This document shows, one piece after another, positions 7,682 to 14,351 of a stretch of DNA of 34,932 nucleotides; the stretch's first letter is position 1; each line of letters begins with the position of its first letter. The notes below the pieces were generated by a model that saw only the letters and a program-made list of their open reading frames with translations, was not told the DNA's origin and ran no database searches. The DNA comes from a bacterium ADurb.Bin243 (lineage in GTDB: Bacteria > Muiribacteriota > UBA9980), in assembly GCA_002069765.1 (NCBI GenBank), contig MWBZ01000034.1, forward strand, positions 1-34,932, read 5' to 3'. The translations under genes and the position numbers were made by a program.

Positions 7682-8599
7682 ATGGATATGGATACGAGGG
7701 TTACGGATTTACTGAAATTGCTTGAGGAACGGCTGGCTAAGATCGACCGAGACGAACTAATGAAACTATTTGCCGCAAGAATAAAATATCACCATAGTTA
7801 CTCTTTCAATAATATGTTCCTCGCCGGAATCCAACTTTGTCGGCAACATGGGCGTTTATTCGATCTGGACATCTTTTCAACCCTCTGGCTGGCGCCATTT
7901 ACGATATGGAATAAATGGGGTTACCACGTAAAGCGAGGGGCGAAAGCGCTCAACATTCTTGTCCCGTTTATGGCAAAAAAGAAAGCCGCTCAGCAAAGTA
8001 AAAATGCCGAAGAAAACGAGTGGCATGAGAAAAAAGTAGTAGGGTTCGGAATAAGAGCGGTGTTCGACGTAAGCCAGACGGAAAAATTATCGGCAAACGA
8101 AGATGCCCTTCATCGTCGCACTACCATTTCGGCAGCACATACCGGATTTGAAGAATTGATTCGTCAAGTTGAGGCTGCCGGACTGCGCGTGCTATCTGCC
8201 CCATTGAGAGAGTGCGAAGGTGGGCATATCAGCGGTAACGTTATTACGCTCAATATCAATAATACCGTCGAGGCCAGATATTGCACTCTTCTTCATGAAA
8301 CGGCCCACTACTGCCTCGGACATCTGAATGCCGGTAATTTCAATGAACGCTCAGTTGAGGAACTGGAAGCCGAGTCATGTGCATTCGTTATAGGCGCGAA
8401 TCTTGGCATCGACATACCATCGCAATTCTATATTGCCAGCTGGAATGGCGACGGCAAGACTATCAGAAAATCTTTAGCCAGGATCGACGCTGCCGTGAAG
8501 AAAATGATGGCCATATTTGAAATTTCAAATGAAGCGGAGGTAAAAATATGTCCAAATCAGACTGCTTGCGCTGCCCTGCCTGCGGAAGCAGTGAGTTAG
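7682..8599 (+). CDS. ArdC-like antirestriction protein with zinc metallopeptidase motif
   Basis: 305 residues from ATG 7682, chosen because GAGG lies 6 bases upstream; earlier in-frame ATGs at 7658 and 7676 lack a ribosome site. The N-terminal half resembles the ArdC single-strand DNA binding domain (YSFNNMFLAGIQ, then WNKWGYHVKRGAKALNILVP, about 40-95). The C-terminal half has HETAHYCLGH (His205, Glu206, His209) and, about 25 residues later, EELEAESCAF, the usual zinc-ligand layout of IrrE/ImmA-like peptidases. ArdC proteins carried by plasmids and conjugative elements protect incoming DNA from restriction. The last 17 or so codons overlap the next gene and may be a read-through tail. A peptidase that cleaves a repressor (ImmA-type) is the alternative role. 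Confidence 0.8.
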   Translation: MDMDTRVTDLLKLLEERLAKIDRDELMKLFAARIKYHHSYSFNNMFLAGIQLCRQHGRLFDLDIFSTLWLAPFTIWNKWGYHVKRGAKALNILVPFMAKKKAAQQSKNAEENEWHEKKVVGFGIRAVFDVSQTEKLSANEDALHRRTTISAAHTGFEELIRQVEAAGLRVLSAPLRECEGGHISGNVITLNINNTVEARYCTLLHETAHYCLGHLNAGNFNERSVEELEAESCAFVIGANLGIDIPSQFYIASWNGDGKTIRKSLARIDAAVKKMMAIFEISNEAEVKICPNQTACAALPAEAVS

Positions 8600-8754
8600 A
8601 TCGAATTGACGAACGCATTCGCGGGTATAAATTTCTTCAGGAAAGACTCTGCCGCAGATGCAAGCACATAGTTGCGTTCATATTCAAGATAATCGAAATA
8701 AAAATCAAAAACGCAAAGATCACCGACGACCGATACGTTTTCGTAACCGATTAG
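8548..8754 (+). CDS. Small zinc-ribbon protein
   Basis: 68 residues with an excellent ribosome site (CGGAGG, 7 bases before ATG 8548). Two CxxC knuckles (C9/C12 and C35/C38, plus C6) form a zinc ribbon; the rest is basic and rich in Ile and Lys, ending in TDDRYVFVTD. The gene overlaps the 3' end of the ArdC-like gene by 52 bases in another frame. Its function is unknown: zinc ribbons of this size in mobile elements are often nucleic-acid binding or transcription-modulating, but nothing here decides it. Confidence 0.7.
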   Translation: MSKSDCLRCPACGSSELDRIDERIRGYKFLQERLCRRCKHIVAFIFKIIEIKIKNAKITDDRYVFVTD

Positions 8755-8815
8755 GCTCAGTCATTGAGTCTAACGGAGAAACCGTAAAAAATCTTATGAT
8801 TATTGGAGGGAACTG

Positions 8816-8893
8816 ATGAATCCGGTATTACTGAACCTTATCAAAAAAGCCCTGAAATTTATAATAGAACAGGCGAAATCGAAGAAAATTTGA
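8816..8893 (+). CDS. 25-residue cationic amphipathic peptide
   Basis: A very short gene with a strong ribosome site (GGAGGG, 5 bases before ATG 8816); it begins MNPVLLNLIKKALKFII and ends EQAKSKKI. Hydrophobic residues fall every three to four positions and there are six lysines against one glutamate, so it would form an amphipathic positively charged helix. This composition is seen in phenol-soluble-modulin-like and type I toxin peptides, but also in small membrane-associated regulators. It is the last gene before a perfect terminator (8915-8936). A six-codon frame overlaps its start (TGATGA), which may couple translation. Expression and role are inferred only from the ribosome site and context. 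Confidence 0.5.
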   Translation: MNPVLLNLIKKALKFIIEQAKSKKI

Positions 8894-8914
8894 TGTTATA
8901 GGTTTTTCCCACTC

Positions 8915-8936
8915 CCGGCCATAAAGGCCGGTTTTT
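8915..8936 (+). terminator. Intrinsic terminator of the recombination/antirestriction operon
   Basis: Perfect stem CCGGCC-ATAAA-GGCCGG (8915-8931) followed by five T residues (8932-8936). Confidence 0.9.
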
Positions 8937-9007
8937 ACCGACCACTCGTCACAACTATAATCTGGTATAAGTCGATAGAATCAAATTATATTTCAGGAGG
9001 GATTGCT

Positions 9008-9217
9008 ATGGAAGACATTACTCTAATGAACACTTGCAAAGACAGGAATCAGAGTTATTCCGGGTCATCAAAGTCATTTGTAACGTCAAACGAAATCCAT
9101 GCCGACGAAAATAATTTCAATTCGAAAAAGAGCGTCCTCGGGCTCAACTACTACGAGGAGTCATCGCGCTTCAGCGATAAGCCTAAAAACGAAACGCCCG
9201 CCAAAGACAGCAAATAA
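9008..9217 (+). CDS. Small hydrophilic protein of unknown function
   Basis: 69 residues, rich in Ser, Asn, Lys and Asp, with no hydrophobic segment and low predicted structure; it contains a short LGLNYYEESSRF motif (about 44-55). The ribosome site AGGAGGG 6 bases before ATG 9008 is close to ideal and the gene is bounded by its own terminator (9235-9255). Possible -10 boxes (TATAAT 8956-8961; TGGTATAAG 8963-8971) lie upstream, so it is probably transcribed alone. I do not recognise the family; its size and disorder are compatible with an anti-defence or regulatory small protein but do not show it. Confidence 0.6.
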   Translation: MEDITLMNTCKDRNQSYSGSSKSFVTSNEIHADENNFNSKKSVLGLNYYEESSRFSDKPKNETPAKDSK

Positions 9218-9234
9218 CTGCCGGCGGCTATCGT

Positions 9235-9255
9235 GCGCGCGCAAGCGCGCTTTTT
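9235..9255 (+). terminator. Intrinsic terminator after the 69-residue gene
   Basis: GCGCGC (9235-9240), loop GCAA, GCGCGC (9245-9250), then TTTTT (9251-9255). It works on the plus strand only; the convergent gene ends two bases later. Confidence 0.9.
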
Positions 9256-9256
9256 C

Positions 9257-9631
9257 CTATCGGTCGCGCTTCTTTTTACGCTTCATCAAATCCAGTGCCC
9301 TTCTGGCCATGTACCCTGTACCGGCGCTCCCGGCAGCAACCGTTCCGAGCCATACAAGAGGCGCGGACGGAATCCCTGGATGGAAGGCCATTTCTTTCGT
9401 CCAATCGCCAACCCTGTAGCCACCGTACGCTCCGGCCAGTATCGCAGTCAGTGTCTTGAACAGGCTGGTCGTGCCGCTGACGTTAGATGCCACGAGATTT
9501 CCGGTCAGGGCAGGAAGAAGGCTGGCCGTCAGTAGCCGATTTCGGTCAACATAGACCTTACGGCTTCTTATGACGTCGCGTTCGTCGCGGCCTGTACTCG
9601 AAATCTTCATCCGCGGAATACTAAATAACAT
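9257..9631 (-). CDS. Small membrane protein, unknown function
   Basis: 124 residues from ATG 9631 with GAGGTGAT upstream. Two or three Gly/Ala-rich hydrophobic stretches are visible (about 34-54, 58-73 and 91-108), with a basic N-terminal region and a very basic C-terminal tail (MKRKKKRDR). Small Gly/Ala-rich membrane proteins of this kind occur in phages and integrative elements, for example as holin-like or superinfection-exclusion proteins, but I recognise no specific family. It is convergent with the 69-residue gene and lies downstream (leftward) of the primase-helicase gene, possibly at the end of that transcript. Confidence 0.6.
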   Translation of the reverse strand: MLFSIPRMKISSTGRDERDVIRSRKVYVDRNRLLTASLLPALTGNLVASNVSGTTSLFKTLTAILAGAYGGYRVGDWTKEMAFHPGIPSAPLVWLGTVAAGSAGTGYMARRALDLMKRKKKRDR

Positions 9632-9710
9632 TTATCATCACCTCGGTTTATTATAGCCGCAAATTCTATTATTGGCAACGTTACTTTGCAATAACATTCG
9701 AATATTCTAG

Positions 9711-9866
9711 TTAATTTTTGATTCTATTTTTATAAATCGCCGTCATCGCCATCATTGTCGTCAGAATGTCCACTATTACTTTGTTGTGGACAGGCAGATA
9801 AAATACAGGCGTTAATATTTCACCGTCAATGCTGCCGTCACAGTCTATTCTATGGCCAAAAGATCG
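9711..9866 (-). other. Open frame without a clear start after the primase-helicase gene
   Basis: A minus-strand frame stays open from 9866 to the TAA at 9711 and overlaps the end of the primase-helicase gene. It reads, in part, DCDGSIDGEILTPVFYLP and then VIVDILTTMMAMTAIYKNR, the second part being a plausible membrane helix. The first ATG is near the end and no ribosome site is evident. It may be a small membrane protein started at a rare codon, a remnant, or chance; otherwise I see nothing in 9632-9844. Confidence 0.2.
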
Positions 9867-12427
9867 TTAACATCAATGTCGGCGTTTTGACCTCGCTCCG
9901 GCCTGTCACTGAGTTTTAGTATGTGACCGGTAAAATGGAGCAGCATTTTTTCGTGTGCTCCAATGTCGCGGCCTTTCTCAATAGTCAAAAGTCTTCGGTC
10001 CAGAACTACCAAATCGTCTTCGGGGTTCTTTTTCGCCTTGGTCCTCTTTCCTGAATTGGCGTTTACGTCAATGTAACGCGCCTTATTTTTCCTGGGTTCG
10101 TAAAGGCCCCGGCCGGTCAAATCTTCAAGTTCCTTACGGGTGACTTCGCTTATCGTCAGCACGAGGTTGGCGTCGTGGAATATGTCCATTGCCTCTCGTA
10201 TCTGGCCTTCCTTGTTCAATTGTGATCCCATAATCACGGCTACATCCATTTGTTGCGTGTGGTTGCGCACGATTTCAGATATTTTTTGAAGACGCAGTTG
10301 ATTCGTAGCAAATTCTCTTGACATCTGAGATTTAGATTGTCCTGGAACGGCCTTACTGTTGATTTGAAGTTTCTGTATGTAATCGATAAATATGGCGCCG
10401 ATGTTATACCGTTGGCGAAGCCTGGTTATAGCCGCTACGAGATCATTGACGTCATAGTTTTCATCGATTATTTTGAACCTGTTGCTGCTAGCCTGGCATC
10501 GAAGCGTCTCCACCGCTGCCTTTATTCCACAGTTCCATTGCTCGCGCGGCGTTTCCTTCATGTGTTTTATTATGGCGCGCGTGTTGCTGTTCTGATTCAG
10601 CGTGATCTGCGCTTTCCTGTTGATCATCTTGAATTGCAGCGCCTTGGCCGATTCTTCCAGCGTGAAAAAGATAAAGGTTTTATCCGGATACTCTTCGATC
10701 ATGTTGAGAAAAATGTTGAGCATGAGCGTTGTTTTGCCGACGCCAGAGTTGCCGGCGACTATAGTCACTCCACCCTCTTTTATCCTGAACTTTTCCATTT
10801 CTTCTGTGCCATCGAAGCACTCAAAGCCGGTTTTCAAGCCGGTTATGTTTTCGCAGAGCGCCTCGTTCAAAAGGCTGTCGAAGTTGTAATCAAGGCTGTG
10901 TTCAACCTGATCGGCCGAGTATTTCGCTCGTATTTCTTTCAGTCCGGCCTCAATTTTATCGATGTCCCTGTCGTCTAGCCCTTGGATAAGGGTGTTTTCG
11001 ATATCTTTGTTCATGTCAGCGACGATCTTTCGTTCACGATGCGTTTCGAGTTCGGTAGCTACAGTCTCACGGCTATAACCACTCGCTTCGACGGTGGCTG
11101 CAATAAAATCCTCACCATACCTGAAATTGATCGTGTTTATTCCCGCGTAGCATTTTGCCGTCTCGGCCCAGTATTCTGATTTTTGAATATCGTTCGTGAG
11201 GTTGTGTTTTTCAGCTAACCGCTTTGCCTGCCATTTTGCCGCGCTTTCCGGCTCATTCGCGAAAAAACTTCGAAGCGCATTGAGCCCGTTTTCGACGAAG
11301 TATTCATCGGGGTCCTTTACATGCCTTTCAGGTTTTGATAGCGATCTCATTTTTCGCGGGTCGATGACAAAAACTTCGACGTCTGATTTTTCCATCAGCA
11401 GTCCCACGGCTTTATCTGCATTTGCGACTCCCGTGATAATTCCATCCTCCTTGGGCTTGTCGTTATCGAAGCAAATTATCGCTCGATTTATTGAGTATGA
11501 TCGAATTCCTTCGAGGTGCTTCTCAGAAAGGTTTCCCTGACCTACAGCGACAATGTTCGGAATTCCGCAAGCGGTAAGATATATCGCATCTGGATAGCCT
11601 TCGACGACGATGATTGAATTTTGTCTGCGGCAATTATGAAGGTTGAACAGGTCTGTTTTTTCGAGACCGCTTGTGCTATCCCATCTCACGCCGGTGTGCT
11701 CTTTACCATCATGCGTTGTCAAATCTGCTCCGCGAGAGCAAATTGCCCTTTTTATAAAACCAGTTATCCGCCCCCAGCGGTCACGATAGGGAAATGCCAG
11801 CCTGAAGTTGTCGCCGAAATACCCATTCAGATGAAGTTCCTTTATGCGCGATTTTATTATATCGCCATCATTTTTGTGCCTGTCCTGAAGATATTCCCTT
11901 ATTTCGCCCGTCGGCGGAAAATATAGCCATTCAGTGCGTCTCAGGGCTTCGGCATCGTAATGCCGCTCTTCTACAAGGTAGCGCAGTGCCTCCCGGCCCT
12001 GTTGCTCATAAAGCTGCGGTTTGAAATTCTCGACTATTTCTTCGTATAGAGCCGCTTCCGTATAGCGGCTGCCATTATCGCAGTTTGGCGGCTTGATGTC
12101 AAACTTATCGAATTCGGACAACAATTCCGGTCGAAAATTTTCAATTAGCCACTGCATTGCCGACTTGAATTCAACATTCCTTGCCAATTCAACAAGTTTG
12201 AATATGTCGCCGCCGACGCCGCAACTGAAACAGTTGAAGTAATTGCCGCCATGCTTCAGGCCGAAACATCGCCCGTGTTCGGAACCATGGCGGGTAATGC
12301 AGTTGCCGAGTAGTGTGTGTTCATCGATGTGCAAGGTTTCGAACAGGTCAAGCCGTCTTGCCACCTCGGCGATGTCGATCGACTTGAGTTCGTTTTTGAT
12401 GTTTTTGAACAATTGTTTTCTGTTCAT
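9845..12427 (-). CDS. Primase-helicase fusion: CHC2 zinc finger, TOPRIM primase and DnaB-type helicase
   Basis: 860 residues. The N-terminal DnaG-type zinc finger has C43, H47, C66 and C69. The TOPRIM domain shows VVEGYPDA (Glu276) and ICFDND (Asp321, Asp323). The C-terminal half is a hexameric DnaB/RecA helicase with Walker A GNSGVGKT (559-566) and Walker B FIDYIQKL (Asp682), followed by GSQLNKEG and a late Arg-rich segment. The architecture resembles T7 gp4 and Twinkle: it would unwind the fork and make primers on the lagging strand. Start ATG 12427 has a weak AGTATTGAA upstream region with AAGGAG about 8 bases away on the minus strand. It lies downstream of the candidate origin (12,461-12,645), so a replicative role for the element itself is likely. 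Confidence 0.92.
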   Translation of the reverse strand: MNRKQLFKNIKNELKSIDIAEVARRLDLFETLHIDEHTLLGNCITRHGSEHGRCFGLKHGGNYFNCFSCGVGGDIFKLVELARNVEFKSAMQWLIENFRPELLSEFDKFDIKPPNCDNGSRYTEAALYEEIVENFKPQLYEQQGREALRYLVEERHYDAEALRRTEWLYFPPTGEIREYLQDRHKNDGDIIKSRIKELHLNGYFGDNFRLAFPYRDRWGRITGFIKRAICSRGADLTTHDGKEHTGVRWDSTSGLEKTDLFNLHNCRRQNSIIVVEGYPDAIYLTACGIPNIVAVGQGNLSEKHLEGIRSYSINRAIICFDNDKPKEDGIITGVANADKAVGLLMEKSDVEVFVIDPRKMRSLSKPERHVKDPDEYFVENGLNALRSFFANEPESAAKWQAKRLAEKHNLTNDIQKSEYWAETAKCYAGINTINFRYGEDFIAATVEASGYSRETVATELETHRERKIVADMNKDIENTLIQGLDDRDIDKIEAGLKEIRAKYSADQVEHSLDYNFDSLLNEALCENITGLKTGFECFDGTEEMEKFRIKEGGVTIVAGNSGVGKTTLMLNIFLNMIEEYPDKTFIFFTLEESAKALQFKMINRKAQITLNQNSNTRAIIKHMKETPREQWNCGIKAAVETLRCQASSNRFKIIDENYDVNDLVAAITRLRQRYNIGAIFIDYIQKLQINSKAVPGQSKSQMSREFATNQLRLQKISEIVRNHTQQMDVAVIMGSQLNKEGQIREAMDIFHDANLVLTISEVTRKELEDLTGRGLYEPRKNKARYIDVNANSGKRTKAKKNPEDDLVVLDRRLLTIEKGRDIGAHEKMLLHFTGHILKLSDRPERGQNADIDVNDLLAIE

Positions 12428-12460
12428 TTCAATACTCCTTTTTTTATTATTTTTTTTGAA

Positions 12461-12494
12461 AAAACCGTAAGCCGTTTTACGGCGCTACGGTTTT
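12461..12494 (-). terminator. Large branched hairpin / terminator before the primase-helicase gene
   Basis: AAAACCGTA (12461-12469) pairs with TACGGTTTT (12486-12494); inside, GCCG (12471-12474) pairs with CGGC (12480-12483). On the minus strand six T residues follow the stem. It could terminate the transcript of the upstream gene (12652-14241) or sit in the leader of the primase-helicase mRNA. Confidence 0.6.
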
Positions 12495-12495
12495 A

Positions 12496-12525
12496 CTTAT
12501 AAATATCTTTTAAGATATTTATAAG
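12496..12525. repeat. 30-base perfect inverted repeat near the candidate origin
   Basis: Arms CTTATAAATATCTT (12496-12509) and AAGATATTTATAAG (12512-12525) are fully complementary with a two-base centre. No T tract follows, so it is not a terminator; a dimeric DNA-binding protein site or a cruciform at an origin is more likely. Confidence 0.75.
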
Positions 12526-12530
12526 CGTTT
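12515..12530. repeat. 16-base direct repeat ATATTTATAAGCGTTT, copy 1
   Basis: This sequence, which includes the right arm of the 30-base inverted repeat, recurs exactly at 12875-12890 inside the neighbouring coding region. The identity extends to about 23 bases if one inserted A is allowed (TTTTAAG before both). Confidence 0.7.
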
Positions 12531-12567
12531 GTGAGTTGGCTACTGTATTGAATTTTCAAATAACTAT

Positions 12568-12645
12568 TATCACCCGAAAACAACTTTTTCTCTTATTTTA
12601 TCACCTGAAAACAAAAAATATCGTTTTTTTAGCACTTAAAAACAA
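12568..12645. repeat. Three iteron-like repeats with 31-base period (candidate replication origin)
   Basis: TATCACCCGAAAACAA (12568), TATCACCTGAAAACAA (12599) and TAGCACTTAAAAACAA (12630) start exactly 31 bases apart, about three helical turns, so a protein would bind all on one face. Copies 1 and 2 differ at one base in 16, copy 3 from copy 2 at three. Copies 1 and 3 are followed by CTTTTT. The tract is very AT-rich and lies between a possible initiator gene and the primase-helicase gene, the usual place for an iteron origin. They could instead be operators. Confidence 0.6.
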
Positions 12646-12651
12646 CTTTTT

Positions 12652-14241
12652 TTATTTTGCTTTCGGGTTCTGGAACATATCCGAAATAACGTCCTTCAGG
12701 TTGCGCTTTACGTATATTTTTATAGTCTGGCCTTTCAATTTGCGTGGTTGGATTTGGCTGAGCCGCTTTAAATCGGGATCGACCCTGGCAATGATGCCTG
12801 AGTTTACTAAATTACTTATGGATTGAATGAGCTGACCAATGGCCTTACTCGTCTGATTATATTCTATTTTAAGAATATTTATAAGCGTTTCGGTTTTATG
12901 CGCTATGACTTTCATGCCTGGGACTTTCAGTGCGGCGTTACCTTTACTACTGATAAGCAGTTGAGCAAGTAAATAATCGGCCGTAGAACTGTGCCGCAGA
13001 GCGTTCAATATTATAGGAGTCCAACTGAAATAGCCTTCGACGAATAAGTCTGGCCCCTTTTTCCCAGTGTTGACAATGCAGCCAATAAACTTCGCGCTGA
13101 TGTTCAGGATGTATTTTTTGTTGTCCTGGCTCTTTTCTGTAATGAAGCGGCCGAGTTCCTCTTTTATCTGCCTGTTATGGTTTGATTCACCCCCGGCTTT
13201 ATAGTGATATATTACGAACTCCAGAAAGTATAAAGCATCAATGGCCTCATCGATGTCGCGGTAGATCTCTGTCGAACCACTATGGTAACCCAGGTATTCG
13301 ATCATCTTGGCCTTGGTCAGGACAACGCCCAGTCCGTTGAACTTTCTCTGTATATAAAGTTCATGGAGAATAATATGCGCGATTTTATGGCTTAAAGCAT
13401 TTAATTTTATCCTTTTCATTCCGGCGTCAATTATTTCGGCTTCGTCGCCAGCGCAAGAGCTTATTATTTTTTTTGCAGAAATATGGTCTACGTAACTTTT
13501 GAAATTGAAGCGGATAGTCTTGTTTTCTACGGTGCGGCAGATATAGCTGCCATGCAAATATTCTCCGGCCGCCGTCAAAACCTCGAAAATTTCGGCTAAC
13601 GTCAGTTTCCTCTGAAGTTTGTCGGCTGCCGCCTGAAGGATTTTTGCCATTTGCGGCAATTCTCGGAACTTTTTCGAAAACAACGGTTTGATTATTGTCA
13701 TACCGGATTGAATTGCGTGGCGGGCAATTTTGGATATTTTTGTCACGTCAACCACAGTTTGGCCGATGCTTGAACGAATTTTTGAAAGCATCTTTTTGAA
13801 CCGCTTCAATATTGCGATCCATGCATTTTTCAAATCTTCACCGCTACCTTTGAAATAGTGGGTTCTTTCCGTGAACGGTGGCGGAGCAGGACCGGAATAA
13901 CCATTTCGCATAACTATAGGGTTACATATTTCGGCTGTATCGTCTATTGCTACAAACGCTCGGACTTCTTTTCCGGCTATAAAGGCGTCTTCGAAGTTTT
14001 TGATGTTTATTTTTACTTCTGGTAGTTCTTCAGGAATGCTTTCGATGTCTGGTAATGCTTTTACCCATTCCGTTATGTCCACTTTATTTAACGCCTTCAT
14101 CAAATTAACATTAGGGCAGGTTAACTTTTCCGGAAAATCCATGACGGCGTATTTGGTCTTGCCGTCAGCTTTTTTAATCCGAGCCGCGTCAAGCAAATAT
14201 GCAATTATAACGTTGATATAAAAGATTTTTAACTCTTTCAT
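12652..14241 (-). CDS. Possible replication initiator, family not recognised
   Basis: 529 residues from ATG 14241, with GGAG 5 bases upstream (a GTG six bases earlier would sit on the ribosome site). The protein is basic, helical and has no signal or Walker motif. Two segments look like winged-helix DNA-binding units: about 285-345 (YIQRKFNGLGVVLTKAKMIE onward) and about 435-500 (DYLLAQLLISSKGNAALKV followed by TETLINILKIEYNQTSKAIG). The ending is strongly basic. Position decides the proposal: it lies in the replication block, directly next to three 31-base iterons and a 30-base inverted repeat, and upstream of the primase-helicase. Plasmid initiators with tandem winged helices behave this way. 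Without a profile match the initiator role is inference. A 16-base repeat shared with the origin region lies near its 3' end (12875-12890). Confidence 0.75.
   Translation of the reverse strand: MKELKIFYINVIIAYLLDAARIKKADGKTKYAVMDFPEKLTCPNVNLMKALNKVDITEWVKALPDIESIPEELPEVKINIKNFEDAFIAGKEVRAFVAIDDTAEICNPIVMRNGYSGPAPPPFTERTHYFKGSGEDLKNAWIAILKRFKKMLSKIRSSIGQTVVDVTKISKIARHAIQSGMTIIKPLFSKKFRELPQMAKILQAAADKLQRKLTLAEIFEVLTAAGEYLHGSYICRTVENKTIRFNFKSYVDHISAKKIISSCAGDEAEIIDAGMKRIKLNALSHKIAHIILHELYIQRKFNGLGVVLTKAKMIEYLGYHSGSTEIYRDIDEAIDALYFLEFVIYHYKAGGESNHNRQIKEELGRFITEKSQDNKKYILNISAKFIGCIVNTGKKGPDLFVEGYFSWTPIILNALRHSSTADYLLAQLLISSKGNAALKVPGMKVIAHKTETLINILKIEYNQTSKAIGQLIQSISNLVNSGIIARVDPDLKRLSQIQPRKLKGQTIKIYVKRNLKDVISDMFQNPKAK
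12875..12890. repeat. 16-base direct repeat ATATTTATAAGCGTTT, copy 2
   Basis: Exact second copy, 360 bases from the first, inside the coding region of the possible initiator. A second binding site for the protein that recognises 12515-12530 would explain it. Confidence 0.7.
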
Positions 14242-14351
14242 TGACACTCCTTATTATCAGGAAAATTTAGATGTGGGAGGCCATTTTGTTGGCCCCCCGG
14301 CTGTATTCCTCCTCGGTTCACTAACTGCTGTGCTGCTTGACTATTGGCCAT
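14238..14351 (-). CDS. Possible 37-residue overlapping small protein
   Basis: An ATG at 14351 with GGGAG about 10 bases upstream opens a 37-codon frame rich in Gln, Asn and Gly (MANSQAAQQLVNRGGIQPGG onward). It overlaps the end of the OB-like gene by 31 bases and its TGA overlaps the ATG of the next gene as ATGA. The double overlap suggests that it may serve to couple translation between the two. Half of it is also the tail of a longer chance frame, so I am not sure it is a real protein. Confidence 0.35.
   Translation of the reverse strand: MANSQAAQQLVNRGGIQPGGQQNGLPHLNFPDNKECQ

Noticed and set aside
8548-8893. Toxin-antitoxin pair (zinc-ribbon protein plus 25-residue peptide)
   Set aside because: Gene order and sizes would allow it, but no known toxin or antitoxin motif is seen and there is no evidence of interaction; kept as two separate unknown genes.
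10337-10978. 213-codon plus-strand open frame
   Set aside because: It lies wholly antisense to the primase-helicase gene, whose TOPRIM and DnaB motifs are unambiguous; no ribosome site.
12568-12645. CRISPR-like array
   Set aside because: Only three short repeats, imperfect, with AT-rich non-unique spacing sequence and no cas genes; the Cas4-like gene at 6417 is of the phage type. Iterons explain it better.
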